Source: Chitinispirillales bacterium ANBcel5
GTDB lineage: Bacteria > Fibrobacterota > Chitinivibrionia > Chitinivibrionales > Chitinispirillaceae
NCBI GenBank assembly: GCA_029688955.1
Contig: JARUKZ010000023.1
Location: forward strand, 1 to 64,000
Direction: 5' to 3'
DNA: 64,000 bases
The stretch's first letter is position 1. Every line of letters begins with the position of its first letter. The translations under genes and the position numbers were made by a program. A model generated the notes under the pieces. The model made no database searches. It saw only the letters and a program-made list of their open reading frames with translations, and was not told where the DNA came from. This document shows positions 26,569 to 36,450 of this stretch, piece after piece.

Positions 26569-29214
26569 ATGATTAAAGCTGCATTACTAGCTCTGTTTTG
26601 TCTGAGTTTAAACGTTTTATCCGGAAACGAACTCTGCGAAATTGTTTTTGAGGGGTGTCCTGAGGATTTCCATGGTGATACCGTTGATGTTCCAACCAGT
26701 GTTGTAGCGCTTTCGGCAGGAATACGGGCATGTGACCTACTCGAGGTGGAGGAGGGGATGGTAAGAGATACCAACCCACCAGCCATCATGTTTGTAATAG
26801 ATCACTCCGGCTCAATGATGTATCATTACTGGCAGTATCCCGATTATCCTATGGATCCAATGGGAACCAGGTACACCGTTACCCGGGATCTTATTGATAC
26901 ACTACACAGAACCATACCTGATGCAGAGGTGGGTATAGCCATATTTGGTGAACACCTCTACTTAGACTCCGACAATCATCCCTTTGTACAGCAAATGGGG
27001 TCCCCGGAGTTTCCTACCGCTTCCTATATGCCTCTTTTAAGACTGAATGAATCGTATGGTGCTGGCCCACATGCCAGGCTGGGATACGAAATTTTAATGG
27101 AACTGCTTGAAACAGAGGTAAAGGATACCAGTTATATACAAGGTGAAATTATTTATAATGACGATGGTGAAGCAGTAGATACTATTCTTCATTACTATGA
27201 ACACGAATTTGTGGATTTGGTCTATCAACCCGAATTTACTATGCCCAAATCTACTAATATTAACAGCGGCTTTGATGCTGCTAAAGAGGCATTTGGAAAT
27301 ACCGATATTCCACTTGATGACCGTTTTGTAATATTTTTATCTGATGGCGAAGCCAACCGGCCCAGGGGAAGTGAATGGGAACACGTGCAGGGAGTAGATG
27401 TCCCGACCACATTTACCGTCTTTTTTACTAAAGATGAACAGGCTCCCCCTTCTCTCATAGAAATGACAGAAAATATTAGAAACAGCGGGTATACAAGAAA
27501 AAATGTTCTTAGCGATATCTGGGCTGTACAGACTGAATATGATCTGCTAATGAATCTGTTAAAAGATCAGATCATGCGCCCCTTTCTAAATGTAGTATCC
27601 GGTATACCACAAAATTTAATTCTTAATGACAGCCCCTATTTAAGTCGTACTGAGTACGGTGAGTTTCTTTTTGCCAGTCGTTACCCGCTGGAGCCATCAA
27701 AGACCAGGCTGAACTTGGAAATTAGTTATAAACTGGAGCATTTTAAAACCGGGGAGACAAAAGATACAACCTATATTTCTACTATTTACCTAAACCGTAC
27801 AGATGATGCTGAAATGCCTAATGGTTTCAGTATTAATTGTTGGGACCGGTCCCATATGAGTGTACGGTACCAGGGCTCAAGGGTCAATGTGGTGCGAGAG
27901 TATATGGATACCCTTGAAGTGGTATTTGATCCCGGAACACAGGAACCCTCTCAGGTAGAGGTTACGGTGAGCAATTTTAAAGAACAGGTTGATCTTGAAG
28001 TCTTTGACCTTAAAGAACAGGATGATGGTACATGGTTGGTTAGATTCAGACGTGAAATTAGTGAGACTGTTCCTGATGATGGGATTCTTCAGCATAGATT
28101 CTCTGACAGTCTGTTTGTTGTTTACCGTAACCCGGATCTTCCACTGGACACCATTCGGCTATCGCTTCCTTTCGATCTGAGTCGTCAGATTGAAATCGAC
28201 AGAGCCGCGTACTATGACAACAGTGCCGACGGATTCATCGACAGCATTTTCGTTTCAGTTAACCATTCTTTAACAGATCAGGAAGCAGATTCTGTTGCAT
28301 CCAAACTACTGTTACCCTCGTTTCGTAACTTTGAATTGGACTCAGTTTCTTCGGTAGGGGGTGGGATAGCTCTTCATGTGAGGGAAATGCGGGGTGAAAA
28401 ACCAAAAACAAGTGTAAGGGACGCTGATCAGATAGTGGTGACAGGTGGTGTAATCCCCAATGGTGGGTTGATACAATCTGCTGTTATTGATGTGGAAGAT
28501 ATGATAGCCCCGGTGATCTTAAATGCGCGATTTTTAACAGATGGTACCATAACGGATACGCTGGTAATTTCCTTTTCAGAGCAGATACATACTCCCTCAG
28601 ATAATCAGCCCTTTAGACTGAGCACCTCTCAGGGTGAGCAGTACCATTTACTGCTCGATCCTGCTAATACCGAAGATAATGTTGTTTTCAGGTTCCCCGT
28701 AACTGATATTGTAAATGTGTTGGATGTAAGCAGTAATGATTCTATATGGATCGATTTCTCTTCAGATGTTATAGATATAGAGGGAAATTATCAGCGCAAC
28801 CCTTTAAACAGAAGAGTTTTAATGCAGGTAAAAAGTAAGCCGTACGCTGTTGTTGTCAGAGTGATAAACAATCCATTCCAACCCTCTAAATCTAAAGTAC
28901 CTCAATTTATTAGAGCTCTTGATCCAGAGCTTCCTGCGTATGGTCAGGTTGTGGTTATTGAACCGGAAGAGCCTCTTAGAAGACAAGTTACACTTGGGGG
29001 TAAAGCAAGTATTTATGATGTGGTAAAAAACCCTGTAGTATCTGATGTAAGGCTTATACCTGATAATGATAATACACGACTGTATCTGGTTTGGGATGGA
29101 AGAAACAGTAATGGTCGGGTAGTTGGTACCGGAACGTATCAGGCTGTGTTACAAATCAGTGATGATAGAGAATTGGATGAAAGGAAAAATGTGAGGATCG
29201 GAGTCAGACGATGA
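26569..29214 (+). CDS. Secreted VWA-domain protein with FlgD-like C-terminal domain, paralogue 2
   Basis: This 881-residue protein is a close paralogue of the preceding gene along its whole length. It has the same signal peptide region (SGNELCEIVFEGCPE), MIDAS motif DHSGSMM (near 77), FLSDGEANRP (near 261), YYDNSADGFIDSI segment and FlgD-like ending (WDGRNSNGRVVGTGTYQAV). The main length difference is an insertion of about 17 residues near 190 (QGEIIYNDDGEAVDTIL). Its stop overlaps the next gene as ATGA, so it is the first gene of an operon with the third paralogue and the barrel/TPR protein. Surface adhesion or structural role is inferred; the MIDAS residues are intact. Confidence 0.8.
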   Translation: MIKAALLALFCLSLNVLSGNELCEIVFEGCPEDFHGDTVDVPTSVVALSAGIRACDLLEVEEGMVRDTNPPAIMFVIDHSGSMMYHYWQYPDYPMDPMGTRYTVTRDLIDTLHRTIPDAEVGIAIFGEHLYLDSDNHPFVQQMGSPEFPTASYMPLLRLNESYGAGPHARLGYEILMELLETEVKDTSYIQGEIIYNDDGEAVDTILHYYEHEFVDLVYQPEFTMPKSTNINSGFDAAKEAFGNTDIPLDDRFVIFLSDGEANRPRGSEWEHVQGVDVPTTFTVFFTKDEQAPPSLIEMTENIRNSGYTRKNVLSDIWAVQTEYDLLMNLLKDQIMRPFLNVVSGIPQNLILNDSPYLSRTEYGEFLFASRYPLEPSKTRLNLEISYKLEHFKTGETKDTTYISTIYLNRTDDAEMPNGFSINCWDRSHMSVRYQGSRVNVVREYMDTLEVVFDPGTQEPSQVEVTVSNFKEQVDLEVFDLKEQDDGTWLVRFRREISETVPDDGILQHRFSDSLFVVYRNPDLPLDTIRLSLPFDLSRQIEIDRAAYYDNSADGFIDSIFVSVNHSLTDQEADSVASKLLLPSFRNFELDSVSSVGGGIALHVREMRGEKPKTSVRDADQIVVTGGVIPNGGLIQSAVIDVEDMIAPVILNARFLTDGTITDTLVISFSEQIHTPSDNQPFRLSTSQGEQYHLLLDPANTEDNVVFRFPVTDIVNVLDVSSNDSIWIDFSSDVIDIEGNYQRNPLNRRVLMQVKSKPYAVVVRVINNPFQPSKSKVPQFIRALDPELPAYGQVVVIEPEEPLRRQVTLGGKASIYDVVKNPVVSDVRLIPDNDNTRLYLVWDGRNSNGRVVGTGTYQAVLQISDDRELDERKNVRIGVRR

Positions 29215-32200
29215 ACCAAATACGAACACAGGTAGTAACTATTTGTGTGTTGTTGGGTATATGTGCTGTTTTTGTTGTTAATGCTGATAAACTCTGTGAG
29301 GCAAGAGTGGATTGTCCATTATACTGGGACAGAGACACTGTTCGTGTTGCAGAGGATGTTGTAGTCCTTTCAGCACAGTTTGATCACTGTTCACCCGATT
29401 CGATACATGAAGGCGGTGGCTTTATACCCGGACAAACTGACACCGTTTCGGTGTTTTTTGTTATAGATCAGTCGGGAAGTATGGCTATTATGGATTCAAC
29501 CAATGAACGTTACCGGCTTACAAGAGCGCTTATAGATACAATCTATGAGCGCTCTCCTGCTTCAGAAGTAGGGGTTGCAGTGTTTGCGAATCAGCTTCTG
29601 CACAGTCATGAGGATGATCCCTTTTATGTGCAGCTTAATCAAAAAGGCGATTGGCATGATTCCTATGTTCCGCTGACCCGGTTAAATGACTCTGTTGGGG
29701 AAATAACGGGTCGCGAAAAGGTAAAATCATCAATCGAACTCTCGGATACAGAACGGGATATCAGAGGGCTTTTTAAGCTGGTAAATGGTAATTATGACAA
29801 TACCGGCAGATCTACTTACTTGGGAGAAGTCTTCAGTGGCTCCACTGATATCACGTTGGGCTTTGAAGCAGCTCGTGAGGCCTTTAAAACTGCTGCAAAC
29901 CCACCCGATAGACAGTTTATAATATTTCTCTCTGATGGTGAAGCACAAAATGTAGACGACGAGAGGGAAGAATATATTTTTGACTATATCGCCGGAGATG
30001 GATTGCCTACTACATTTACCGCTTTCTTTGTTAATGTACGTCAACCCATACCTGAATCGCTTCAGGATATGACTGAAAACATACGGCAAAACGATTACTC
30101 CTCTTCAAATCCCAGAAGCAGTATTTGGCTTCAGTCAAGCAATCAGGAGGGGTTGATAGACAATTTTCTCACAGAACTGTCTCCCTGGATTGAACCGGAT
30201 ATGGGCTATTACAGAAGCACACCAGTAGCAATGACCATAAACGGGGTTGACGCACTCTCGTTTGATGACAATGATGCCCATTTTTCCCAACCATTTTTCC
30301 CTTTGCAGGGCAAGTATACTCAAATGGATATTAGTTATACCTACGAGTTTGAGACTACTTCACCTCCATTCCAAAGAACGCGGGAATTCTCTGTTGTAGT
30401 AAAACAGAGTGAAAATCCCGATGTGGAGACTGTTACCTGCTGGTCCAGGGACAGCATTGGGGTATATCACAGGGGTAATAAAATCTACACCGTTGAAGAA
30501 GCGATGAAAAACCTTGAAGTACGATACTACCCTTTGTGGGAGGAAAAGGATAGTGTTGACTTATTGGTTAAAAATTCTTCCAGCACCGATTCACTTACCT
30601 TAAATCTTTTTAACAGAGGAAGCTACTGGTCTGGTGAATTCGCCAGGGAATATGGTCCTCCTAAAGACGACAATATTCTCCAAACAGAATCAGGAGACAG
30701 TCTGATTATTATTTATCGCAACCCTGTTCTACCTCTTGATACAATACGAACGGCTCTTCCCATTGTACCTCAACGGGATTTGGAAGTTAAGGAGGCCTAT
30801 TATCTGGATACAAAAGGAGATGGTCATCCTGATGTCATTAAGATAATTCAGAGTACAGAACGTCTAAATGCTCAGGAGTGCTCTTTAATTGTAGAATCTC
30901 TGTCCCTTAGAACAGATAGAAACATAACAATAGAATCGGTAACCAGTGATCCTGATGGTTTTCTTGTGAATATAACAAGCAATGATTCAGTGCCTTTTAC
31001 CGGATTGTATCCAGGGGAAAGATTATTTGTAAGCAGAACAGAAATGCCTTCAGGCGGTTTCTTTCCGCATACAGAAGTTGCTATTGCTGACAGTATGGCT
31101 CCTGTAATTGTTGAAGCGATATATTATGATGTCGAAGGCGCAACTGATACTCTTGTAGTTACCTTTTCTGAGCATATAGAAGATATTGATACAGAACAGC
31201 CATTTGTTTTTGAACAAAACGCTCAGCAATATATTCAGCATGTTAAGCAGAGGGAAAGAGAAGGGAAAACTGTTACTTTTACTGTGCTTTCTTCTGTCGC
31301 AGCATTATCTCCTCAGGCAGGAGATTCGGTGAGAATAAATACCGAGAGTCCTGTAAGCGATACAATTGAAAACCTTCAGCGTAATCCAATGAACAGAAAC
31401 GTAATGCTTGATTACAGGATCTATCACAGTGCAGTGAATGCGTATTACTATGACCAAAGCAGAGATGGATTTATTGATCTGATAAGTATTACGACCGATA
31501 GGAAACTTGATAGCCTTACGCTTCAGGATTTCATATCCTCCATTACGCTCCCGGCTCACCGCGAATTTAGCTTTTCAGATGAAGATGTGGTTTTAACAGA
31601 TTCAGGTTTTACAATAAAAGTAAAACAGGGTGATGTGGAACCACAAACAGGGGTAGATTCAAAAGATGTACTCTCTGTAGCAGAACTGAGAACAGAACGT
31701 GGTGTAATAATAAGTGAAGCAAATATAAGCATAAAAGATCGAATGGCGCCTATTATAACAGACGCTCTTTTTATCCCTTCCGATGATGACGATGAACTTA
31801 AAGACACCCTGGTTTTACAATTTTCTGAAGAAGTAGAGACCTCTTTTTCTCTTTCTCCATTCACATTCTTTGACAGTGAAGGTGAACAATACACCATGGA
31901 TTTGAAATTTGAGTATAAAAATTCAGAAGGGGGATATGTTTTCAGTGTTATTGAGATAATTGGTACGCCGTTTCCAGCGTTGTCTGATTCCATAACTATC
32001 GACCCGTCATCAAATATTACCGATAGAGCGCAAAATGTGCAGGACTCTTCAAGCAGAATATCTCCTTTAACTGTACAGCCTCATCCTCAGGACTTTAGAT
32101 TACTTGTTTACCCTAATCCTTTCTTTCCAGGGAAATCCGATATCCCTGAATCTGTACGACAGAATTATGGATTAAATAACAGAAATGGTATTGTCGCGAT

Positions 32201-32456
32201 TGTTGAACCACTATCCAGAGCATCCATTGTAAGTGGCATAAAAGCGCAATTTACTGTGTATGATGCGCTTGGAAATGTAGTTGATAAAGGAGAGGGGACG
32301 GTCGGCACCGAAAACAGAGTTTATCATATATGGAATGCCAGAAGAAACAACAGACAGAGCGTAGGTACAGGTACTTATTTGATAATAGTTGAAATAACTG
32401 ATCTTTTTGAACAAAGCTCGGTAAAATCAGCAAAAGTCGGTGTGATCAATAATTGA
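29211..32456 (+). CDS. Secreted VWA-domain protein with FlgD-like C-terminal domain, paralogue 3
   Basis: This is a more diverged paralogue of 1081 residues with signal peptide, MIDAS motif DQSGSMA (near 85), FLSDGEAQN (near 242) and an ending of FlgD type (YHIWNARRNNRQSVGTGTYL). It is about 200 residues longer because the middle module is present twice: AYYLDTKGDGHPDVI near 525 and AYYYDQSRDGFIDLI near 743, each followed by a segment opening with MAPVI or MAPII. The paralogues have this module only once. The start codon overlaps the stop of paralogue 2 (ATGA). The calcium-like pattern DxxxDGxxD in each module suggests metal-stabilised linkers. Confidence 0.8.
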   Translation: MNQIRTQVVTICVLLGICAVFVVNADKLCEARVDCPLYWDRDTVRVAEDVVVLSAQFDHCSPDSIHEGGGFIPGQTDTVSVFFVIDQSGSMAIMDSTNERYRLTRALIDTIYERSPASEVGVAVFANQLLHSHEDDPFYVQLNQKGDWHDSYVPLTRLNDSVGEITGREKVKSSIELSDTERDIRGLFKLVNGNYDNTGRSTYLGEVFSGSTDITLGFEAAREAFKTAANPPDRQFIIFLSDGEAQNVDDEREEYIFDYIAGDGLPTTFTAFFVNVRQPIPESLQDMTENIRQNDYSSSNPRSSIWLQSSNQEGLIDNFLTELSPWIEPDMGYYRSTPVAMTINGVDALSFDDNDAHFSQPFFPLQGKYTQMDISYTYEFETTSPPFQRTREFSVVVKQSENPDVETVTCWSRDSIGVYHRGNKIYTVEEAMKNLEVRYYPLWEEKDSVDLLVKNSSSTDSLTLNLFNRGSYWSGEFAREYGPPKDDNILQTESGDSLIIIYRNPVLPLDTIRTALPIVPQRDLEVKEAYYLDTKGDGHPDVIKIIQSTERLNAQECSLIVESLSLRTDRNITIESVTSDPDGFLVNITSNDSVPFTGLYPGERLFVSRTEMPSGGFFPHTEVAIADSMAPVIVEAIYYDVEGATDTLVVTFSEHIEDIDTEQPFVFEQNAQQYIQHVKQREREGKTVTFTVLSSVAALSPQAGDSVRINTESPVSDTIENLQRNPMNRNVMLDYRIYHSAVNAYYYDQSRDGFIDLISITTDRKLDSLTLQDFISSITLPAHREFSFSDEDVVLTDSGFTIKVKQGDVEPQTGVDSKDVLSVAELRTERGVIISEANISIKDRMAPIITDALFIPSDDDDELKDTLVLQFSEEVETSFSLSPFTFFDSEGEQYTMDLKFEYKNSEGGYVFSVIEIIGTPFPALSDSITIDPSSNITDRAQNVQDSSSRISPLTVQPHPQDFRLLVYPNPFFPGKSDIPESVRQNYGLNNRNGIVAIVEPLSRASIVSGIKAQFTVYDALGNVVDKGEGTVGTENRVYHIWNARRNNRQSVGTGTYLIIVEITDLFEQSSVKSAKVGVINN

Positions 32457-32481
32457 GAACTAAGAAACTGCAGAAGGTGAT

Positions 32482-34779
32482 ATGAAAAAAGCAATAGTAA
32501 ATAAACTGATCTGGTTTTTACCATTTGCGCTAATTTTTACCGTTATGGAAGTCAGGGCCGACGGTTTACCAGGAGAGTATCTGGTTACTGAACGATGGAG
32601 AGCTTTTTTCTCTGATATATCACCCGTGAACAATCCTTCAATCATTCAGGAACAGTCTCACCCGTCTTTAAGGGGGGTTGTGACCCTTTCGGGACAAGAT
32701 ATCGCGACTCTTTATGAAATCGGACTGACATTACCATTAGGATTATATCATACTCTTGGATTAACAGTAGTAGGAGAAAATGGTAAACCGGTTGAGAATT
32801 GGATCGAGAATGACATGGGAATCATTTTAGAAGGAGAATCAAGCAGCCATTCTAATTCTCATTTTATGTTATCCTATGCCACACATCTATGGAGAGGATT
32901 GCTATTTGGTGCTAATGCTAATTTCACTTATAAATCAAATTTTGGACTCGATCCCGATTTTAACCTTGGTCTTGATGTAGGACTTTCGTATCGACTCTTT
33001 TTACACCAGCTGTTTGGGGCTCATACTGTTGGGTTAACTTACAAAAATATTCCTTTGCCTGAAATGGGAAATCTTAATAGAATTACACTCTCTCCTATGT
33101 TGAGGGTAAACTATTCTATGTCTTTTCTTCGTCGAGCGCTGGAATTTGATGTGGCATTAAATGTCAAAGACTTTCATGCAAACCCTGACGATTTTCTTGG
33201 CAGCAGACAGGCAGAATGGGATCTCGTTGCCGGTTGGAGAGTATGGCCGCTTAAATATATAGGACTGAAAGGATTTCTTGAATTTACCGGAGGAAGGGCT
33301 CTGGATACATGGGGTGTTGCTGCGGCTTTTAATATACCTCACCTAAACAGGGGAAGAGATTTTGAATTTACCTATCAGTACCATGATGAAAATAACATAA
33401 ATCTCAGTGGTACTCAATCGGCCTATCTTAAGTACGATTTTGGTCTGCATAGAGAAGAGCTGTACGCAAGACGCCAGGTTCGTTTACTTACTATGTCTCC
33501 AAATGAATTATATAACCGGGCAATGCACCTTTATAACAGAGGAAATCATTGGGATGCCTTTTTAATATTTGCCCGAATAAAAACTGAACACCCGGAATTT
33601 CATCTTAATGACCTGGTTACCTACCATGCCGGATCATCTCTTGAAAAACTTGATATGCAGGATGAAGCTATTAAAATGTACGAAAAAACGAGAAGTAATT
33701 ATTCTCAAAGCACCATTGTTCCAAATGCTAATCTTGGTTTAATGAGAATTCATTATCGTCAGAACAACAGCAGTGCATTAAGAAATTATTATGTAGAATT
33801 GAATCAACCGAATGTTTCTGATTCATTGCGAGCTCATGGATCCTATCTTATGGGTCAGAATTTTCTCTCTATGGATGATCCGCAGAGAGCTGTGAGAGAA
33901 TTTAAACTTATCTCTCCTGAACACCCTGACTATATTTTTGCATCGCACAGTAAAGCTATAGCACTTCTTTTGACAGGTGCTCCTGACAGTGTTATTATCC
34001 AAAGCCTTGAAAACAGTATTAATTCACCGACTCCAACTGAAATAGAGCGGGAAATAGCAAACAGATCGTGTCTGTTTGCCGGATACCTGTTTTATGAAAA
34101 TGAGGAGTATTCAAAAGCTGTTACTGCATTGAGGATGGTGCCTGATAATAGCAAGTACTATGAAGAAGCGCTGCTGGGACTGGGGTGGACTGCTCTAAAA
34201 GCACAACAATGGCGGGATTGCATAAGAACCGGGCAAAGCTTAGCATCTCAAACAGAAGATCCGGTGATCAAAAGTGAAGCCGGTTTAATTAAAGGGTATG
34301 GGTATTTGATGAAGCAGCAGTATTCAAATGCCGTTGAAGTTTTTGAGAGGGCCTATGATAAATTGGCTGCTTATACACTTGCCAGTGCTGATTCGGTGGA
34401 AAAAATAACTCAACAATACAAACAGAACAGATCAGATCATTTAAAACTTGCTGATCAGTTTGTAAGTATTGCTCAAAGAGGTGCTAACGTTGACAGAGAT
34501 TATACTGAACAGCTTAGAACCACACATGATGAACTTAGGGAAGAGTTCACTCAGTTTTACAGATTTACATTTCATGACAATAGAGCCAACTTCTTTTTTA
34601 GAAGTTATGGCTCAATATTTGATGAATTACGGTTCGCTCTTGCTCAGGCAAAAAGACTCAGTGGATCGGGGGCAGAAACAAGAGACATGAGAAGAAGAAG
34701 GAATGAGCAGGATCAAATTGAAGAGGAACTTGAAATGTTAAGACGAAAAATGGAAGAATTGGAAGAATTCAATGACTAA
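32482..34779 (+). CDS. Outer-membrane barrel protein fused to TPR repeats
   Basis: The 765-residue protein has a signal peptide (about 1-27). A beta-barrel-like N-terminal half (about 30-330) follows, with the PorV/PorQ-type features of a short N-terminal plug segment (SDISPVNNPSII), repeated GL-x-V strands and GLKGFLEFTGG. TPR repeats occupy about 340-640 (NRAMHLYNRGNHWDAFLIFA, AIKMYEKTRSNYSQS, VEVFERAYDKLA). A charged coiled coil ends the chain (about 715-763, RRRRNEQDQIEEELEMLRRK). It lies 25 bases after the third VWA gene. PorV-like barrels shuttle type IX substrates to the surface, so an assembly role for the VWA proteins is plausible. The family assignment is by pattern only. Confidence 0.65.
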   Translation: MKKAIVNKLIWFLPFALIFTVMEVRADGLPGEYLVTERWRAFFSDISPVNNPSIIQEQSHPSLRGVVTLSGQDIATLYEIGLTLPLGLYHTLGLTVVGENGKPVENWIENDMGIILEGESSSHSNSHFMLSYATHLWRGLLFGANANFTYKSNFGLDPDFNLGLDVGLSYRLFLHQLFGAHTVGLTYKNIPLPEMGNLNRITLSPMLRVNYSMSFLRRALEFDVALNVKDFHANPDDFLGSRQAEWDLVAGWRVWPLKYIGLKGFLEFTGGRALDTWGVAAAFNIPHLNRGRDFEFTYQYHDENNINLSGTQSAYLKYDFGLHREELYARRQVRLLTMSPNELYNRAMHLYNRGNHWDAFLIFARIKTEHPEFHLNDLVTYHAGSSLEKLDMQDEAIKMYEKTRSNYSQSTIVPNANLGLMRIHYRQNNSSALRNYYVELNQPNVSDSLRAHGSYLMGQNFLSMDDPQRAVREFKLISPEHPDYIFASHSKAIALLLTGAPDSVIIQSLENSINSPTPTEIEREIANRSCLFAGYLFYENEEYSKAVTALRMVPDNSKYYEEALLGLGWTALKAQQWRDCIRTGQSLASQTEDPVIKSEAGLIKGYGYLMKQQYSNAVEVFERAYDKLAAYTLASADSVEKITQQYKQNRSDHLKLADQFVSIAQRGANVDRDYTEQLRTTHDELREEFTQFYRFTFHDNRANFFFRSYGSIFDELRFALAQAKRLSGSGAETRDMRRRRNEQDQIEEELEMLRRKMEELEEFND

Positions 34780-34792
34780 ACAGGGAGGCAGT

Positions 34793-36268
34793 ATGGTTAC
34801 ACTCATTTGTGCAGTGCTTTTTCTGGCTGTATCAACCATTCAAGCACAAATCAGTATTAGTGGTACGGTAACTAATACCGATGGTGAGCCGATTGCAGGA
34901 GCATCTGTTTCTGTACCGGAATTGGAATCATTTGTATACACCAACGATGAAGGTGAATACGAGATAACTATAAGCCCCTTGAGTGTTCAAAGATCAAACC
35001 CTATAAAGGGGCAAAATGTACGACTTCAAAACGGCAGAGTTATGCTTTCAATGGATAAATCTGCATCTGTAAGGGTTGAAGTGTTTTCCCTGAACGGTAG
35101 GCTGGAACGCCTTTTGGTAGATAGTGACTTAGCTGCCGGCGATCATAGTTTCCCTGTGGATCCTTTTAGTGCTTCTACTATTCGCCTTGTAAGGGCAACT
35201 GTAGGACAATCAGTGTATACCGCAAGAGTTAATAGCCTTCAGCAAACAGCCCAACTTAAACCGATTGGTATAACAGATGCACCCAACAGAAGTGCTGCAA
35301 TAAGTGGTAACGTGATGAGGGTCTCAAGAGCAGGGTATAGGAGCGAACACGTTGAGCTCTCAGACGATGCGTCTCAAATAGTGGATGTCGCACTGGAAAG
35401 ACTTCCTCAGGGAGATGAAAGCCTTGGTACATCACCAGTTGAAGATGGTTCGGGAGAGAGGATAGAGAGATACGGTGTTGAGCAGATCTACTGGGGTGAA
35501 CTGAACGGAGAACTTGTTCCTTTGGTTAAAATTGTCACTGCTGTAACCGAACAGGCAGTCGATATAAATGTCATCTTCAATCCCCATTTTACTGATAACA
35601 CCTACGGTACAGGTTCTGTTGGCTGGGGAAGAAACAGACCTTTTCACAATGTTGTCACTAGTAATCATGTGAGGCTTGCTGCCACAAACAACGATGGCGA
35701 TACTGCTTTTTATGGTGAACTTGACCAAATTCATAAAAAAGGAGTAAACAACGAATCGGGATATGCTGCACTTGGCCCCTTTGGTGGTGATGGTGATCTT
35801 ATTATTGGTGACCCTGACCATATCCTTTCCTATGGAACATCGACCTGTGATAACATAAACTATCATGGTTATCATTTGTTTGAAAATTCTCCCCAAACAG
35901 ATGAATCCTTCACCCCTAACCCCGATTATCCAAACTGGGAATACCTTGTTGTATATCGCCTATCCTTAGACCCTGAAGCATTCGGGGAATCAGGGTTTAG
36001 AGATGTGCAAATGACCCACGTTCACTCTTCGCCAGCAAAGGGTGATGATACCATTGGGATCGAGGAGAGGGATGACTTGGAGTATGTGCCGGGAAGTGAT
36101 GATGATCCGTTTAGATATCTTCTTCCTGTAAATCCTCACGTTCCATCAGATGACGATGATGACTCGTCTGATGATGGAGATGATTCAGGTGACCCGTCTG
36201 ATGGCGACGACGATGAGGATGATGATGACAAAGACGATGACCCAATCGATTTTGATCCGGTGCATTAA
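34793..36268 (+). CDS. Secreted protein with regulatory-like domain and acidic tail ending DFDPVH
   Basis: The 491-residue product has a signal peptide (MVTLICAVLFLAVSTIQA), then a carboxypeptidase-regulatory-like beta-sandwich (ISGTVTNTDGEPIAGASVSV, about 20-68). A stretch resembling a Por-type tail fold follows (VRVEVFSLNGRLERLL, about 93-108), then a large unknown domain (about 205-430). The last 45 residues are mostly Asp, Ser and Gly and end PIDFDPVH. ATG 34793 has GGGAGG just upstream; the frame could also start at 34772, overlapping the TPR-protein gene. The same final octapeptide closes the next gene, suggesting a shared C-terminal signal. The function is unknown. Confidence 0.65.
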   Translation: MVTLICAVLFLAVSTIQAQISISGTVTNTDGEPIAGASVSVPELESFVYTNDEGEYEITISPLSVQRSNPIKGQNVRLQNGRVMLSMDKSASVRVEVFSLNGRLERLLVDSDLAAGDHSFPVDPFSASTIRLVRATVGQSVYTARVNSLQQTAQLKPIGITDAPNRSAAISGNVMRVSRAGYRSEHVELSDDASQIVDVALERLPQGDESLGTSPVEDGSGERIERYGVEQIYWGELNGELVPLVKIVTAVTEQAVDINVIFNPHFTDNTYGTGSVGWGRNRPFHNVVTSNHVRLAATNNDGDTAFYGELDQIHKKGVNNESGYAALGPFGGDGDLIIGDPDHILSYGTSTCDNINYHGYHLFENSPQTDESFTPNPDYPNWEYLVVYRLSLDPEAFGESGFRDVQMTHVHSSPAKGDDTIGIEERDDLEYVPGSDDDPFRYLLPVNPHVPSDDDDDSSDDGDDSGDPSDGDDDEDDDDKDDDPIDFDPVH

Positions 36269-36284
36269 TAAGAATACTATTTCA

Positions 36285-36325
36285 TGAGAAAGAGGTTGTT
36301 GCCCCTGAGGCATAACCTCTTAACG
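36285..36325 (+). terminator. Hairpin after the first acidic-tail gene
   Basis: AAGAGGTT (36290-36297) pairs with AACCTCTT (36314-36321) around a GC-containing loop. There is no clear U tract, so it may be an attenuator or weak terminator. A hairpin with similar arms lies after the second acidic-tail gene. Confidence 0.4.
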
Positions 36326-36450
36326 GATAAATTTGCCAGTAAATAGCAAGGTGTCAAAGATACAAAATTTCTTAGAGCAACCAAAAAAAAGTAATCTTAC
36401 CTTATAGGTATTATAGAACGCTCAATTAACCTAAAACCAAGTGAGGGTGT

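Noticed and set aside
23319-32456. VWA proteins as BatA/B, magnesium chelatase or pilus-tip adhesins
   Set aside because: There is no MoxR ATPase, chelatase subunit or pilin neighbour, and the FlgD-like endings do not fit those families.
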